This document shows, piece by piece, positions 61,621 through 64,000 of a stretch of DNA of 64,000 nucleotides. This DNA is from Chrysomallon squamiferum (lineage: Eukaryota > Mollusca > Gastropoda > Neomphalida > Peltospiridae). The notes below the pieces were generated by a model that had not been told where the DNA came from, made no database searches, and saw only the letters and a list, made by a program, of their open reading frames with translations. The stretch is from NCBI GenBank assembly GCA_012295275.1, contig CM022671.1:15886456-15950455 (forward strand), read 5' to 3'. The translations under genes were made by a program, and so were the position numbers. Position 1 is the stretch's first letter; the number at the start of each line of letters is the position of its first letter.

Positions 61621-63924
61621 TATATACATATATATAATTTATCTTTTATTTATTATATAATTAATTAACATTAAACATTATTTTCAATTGTTGTTAATAC
61701 TTAAATATTACTAATACTGATAATGAATTTAAAAGACAGTTCTTGATATTAAATGACTGTTGCAGTTTTTCTCATCCTAATTTAAATGACTATTCTTAAT
61801 CTCAGACTGAAGTGAGAGGTTTTTATAAACTATCAGTCCTGGTATGTTTTCTTATAAAGACACAAACACACACACATATATACTTATACACACACACAGA
61901 CACACACACATACATACATACATACTTATACACATACACACACACACACACGTGTAATATTAATCTCAGGCTAAAATCAGAGGTGCTTATAAACTAAGAT
62001 AAAAAAATGAATGTTAAATAAACTTGATGTTACCAGACATCTAAAATATTCATTAGCTACATTCTCTGCTTTAACTTTAGAATCCTTCTTCAGATGTTGC
62101 AATAGGTGTGCAGTTAGAATTCCTTTTGTCTAAAACATAAATTATTTTTGTCTTGTAATGTTTGTTTCTATCAAAAATATAGAAAAATATAAATAAGACA
62201 GAGAGAGAAAAAAAAAAAGCAAGAGAGAAAGAGAGAAAGACACACATTAAATACAAAAAAAAAAAACCTTCAAATTAAATTAAGTCTTGACAAAGTCAGT
62301 AAAAAGAAAGTGAATAAAAGTGATATTCAAAAATTAGAAAATGATTTAATGAGTAACATTCACTGCACTAAGTATTATAAGTATTTATTTATGATTGATA
62401 GTTAATGATTTAAATAACAGAGTGTTGTACTGCATGGTTTATTAGTTTTAAGCCTTTTGGCTCACTGCTGGCTCATAATTCAAATAAAAAAATAATGAAA
62501 CAAAAACAGGTGACAAGTGGTTCAAGAAATGGAAGATGGACAATTATATAAGCTCATGTTTAAAAATTAAAACAACATCAGCAGTTACCACTGAAGTCAA
62601 AAGCTTGAGGGATGCAGTGTTTTCTCCAGCACTTCCCCTAAGGAAAAGTGGGAGAGCTCCTAACACTGTGTCGGTATGAGTGAGTGTGCCTGTGTGTCTG
62701 TCTGTACCAGGAGAAATGTCATTTCTGAAAACAATAATATAAAAAATAGTTTTCTCAAAAACAGATTGAACAGAGTTTTTAATTAATTTGAAATATACAT
62801 AGTTATATCAAAAATCGATTTCATATCTATATATTTTTATCAATAATTTATTTTTGACAAATATTCATCAATATCTGTATAAAATAAAAAAAAAATAATA
62901 AATAATTATACATATATAATTTTTGTTTTGTTTGTTTGTTTGTTTTATAAAGATACTGATGAACATTTATTTTAAAAAAAATTATTAACAAAAAACATAA
63001 TTAAAATAAAGAAGAAATACAAGGAAAACAAAAATACATCTCACAAATTAACACAATGGATTTTTTCCAAAGAAATTACAGGAATCTTATTTATATAACG
63101 TTTGTAACTGTTCTTAATTTGCTGTCTAATTATTAAACAATTTTTAAAATTATTTGTTTCTGTTAAACACCAACCTGTTAGAAATAGTTATTTCAGAGAA
63201 ATGTCCCAAAAATGACTCCTCTTTTTTCACAAACTCCCAAGAAGACTGAAAGAAAAAAATCATATTAAACTAAATAACTAGATGTTTTCCATTTTACATA
63301 AAATGTTAGTATAATTCTGCTTCCAAATGTTTTTAAAAAGTATGTAATAATCAACTTTTTGTTTTATCTATTTTGATACAGCATTACTTCTGCTTTCAAA
63401 TATTTGTTTTATAAATTGTACACGCTAAGGTTATATTTTTTTGCTTTTAAGTAACAATTTTTTTAAATTATTATTATGATCTTTTTCTAAACTGTCAACT
63501 TAATTTCCTTACAAAATTTTTAATATACAACCACTTTTTTTAACATTTTTATTTTCATACAGTGAAGTTTAATTCAGTTTACAAAGATAGTTAAAAATAT
63601 GTTTTACAACAGCCTGATTTTTTTTTTTTTTTTTTTCTTTCAGGGACACTATCAAATATAATAATGGCTTCAAACATTTAAAAATATTTTTTAATTACCA
63701 ACCGTTTTCTGATTATCTTTTAACTGTTGTAAAAATTCCTTTGTGACTCTTTCTTGAGAAAATCGTTTTGGGGTGTCAACCTGCTTTGTCTGCAAATGTC
63801 GACGTAAAACATCCCAGACATCTTCATCCTTCTTCAAATTTCTCTCTGTGGCAGTTTTAGTGCTGATGATGATGCTACCAAGTGATTTGAATGACAGTCT
63901 GGCCTGCAAGTCTCTTCCAGAATT
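56509..63924 (-). CDS. GSAP: GSAP, gamma-secretase activating protein (3' 12 exons; 5' part outside window)
   Basis: Homologue of vertebrate GSAP/Pion and fly pigeon. In mammals its C-terminal 16 kDa fragment modulates gamma-secretase toward APP-CTF. Exons (minus): 63924-63703, 63245-63175, 62724-62589, 62129-62034, 61503-61427, 60633-60539, 60314-60266, 59835-59765, 59341-59271, 59052-58965, 58022-57915, 56636-56509; 403 codons plus TAA. Phases reconcile throughout. Diagnostic: FPLPPGFQTYFTMLGFRCLQ followed by YVDHGVLQLTG, matching the vertebrate LPLPPGF...LGVQCL...IDSGVL block; LFQPLETFIKYLE; and the acidic end DVDAVLLEEVGL, matching DAEFVEEAAL. This covers the GSAP-16 domain and the alpha-helical region before it. 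The 63924 acceptor has a poor pyrimidine tract and is the least certain edge. Identity recognised from memory of the family, without a search. Confidence 0.87.
60880..61022. repeat. CA-rich imperfect repeat in GSAP intron
   Basis: Irregular ACACAC/CACATAC run with CCCCCC and CACCACA interruptions, between GSAP exons at 60.6 and 61.4 kb. A perfect (CA)n follows at 61577-61618 and (GT)n at 61248-61276. Confidence 0.85.
61861..61952. repeat. (CA)/(CATA) microsatellite in GSAP intron
   Basis: ACACACACA blocks alternating with TATACTTATA and CATACATACATA, giving a spurious plus-strand His/Thr ORF. Confidence 0.88.
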
Positions 63925-64000
63925 CTAATAATAATAATAATCATAATAATACAAAACACACAAATATACACACACATTCACAAACACTCTCAAATAAATA

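Overview
The window is eukaryotic (metazoan) DNA. It is strongly AT-rich, crowded with microsatellites and minisatellites, and every convincing gene is split into short exons by GT..AG introns. Nothing resembles bacterial operons, RBSs or CRISPR. Protein similarity (a VGLL4 whose N-terminal and TDU motifs are close to the vertebrate ones, a GSAP, an animal-type transketolase) and the repeat landscape fit a lophotrochozoan, most likely a mollusc. The phylum is an inference from gene content and repeat texture, not something the sequence proves.

Layout, all genes on the minus strand and read right to left. (1) 63.92-56.51 kb: the 3' twelve coding exons of GSAP (gamma-secretase activating protein, pigeon homologue), with the 5' part outside the window. 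A 1 kb minisatellite of 32-bp units follows its stop codon. (2) 51.67-45.49 kb: a complete transketolase gene, 12 coding exons, 625 codons, with every phase reconciled. (3) 43.06-8.26 kb: VGLL4, the TEAD co-repressor of the Hippo pathway. It has 5 coding exons in the long form, a 25 kb first intron, and a probable alternative first exon at 24 kb. A roughly 2.9 kb 3' UTR carries a piggyBac-type MITE. (4) 2.22 kb to the left edge: a probable first coding exon, perhaps a second at 0.35-0.41 kb, of an unidentified membrane or secreted protein.

The most interesting region is VGLL4. The canonical protein has two TDU (Tondu) TEAD-binding motifs; this gene encodes three, because the TDU2 cassette is duplicated inside the last exon. 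The second copy still begins with an intact, phase-matched CAG acceptor, and the TDU1 exon is phase 1-1. Splicing could therefore give one-, two- or three-TDU proteins without breaking frame. Upstream, the 3' splice site of exon 2 has been amplified into a 33-bp minisatellite with several surviving decoy acceptors. The giant first intron shows repeated local tandem duplications of 70-200 bp. The VGLL4 upstream region contains an M-CAT (TEAD) motif and two MiT-type E-boxes. GSAP and TKT look like ordinary housekeeping or signalling genes and I see no direct functional link among the neighbours.
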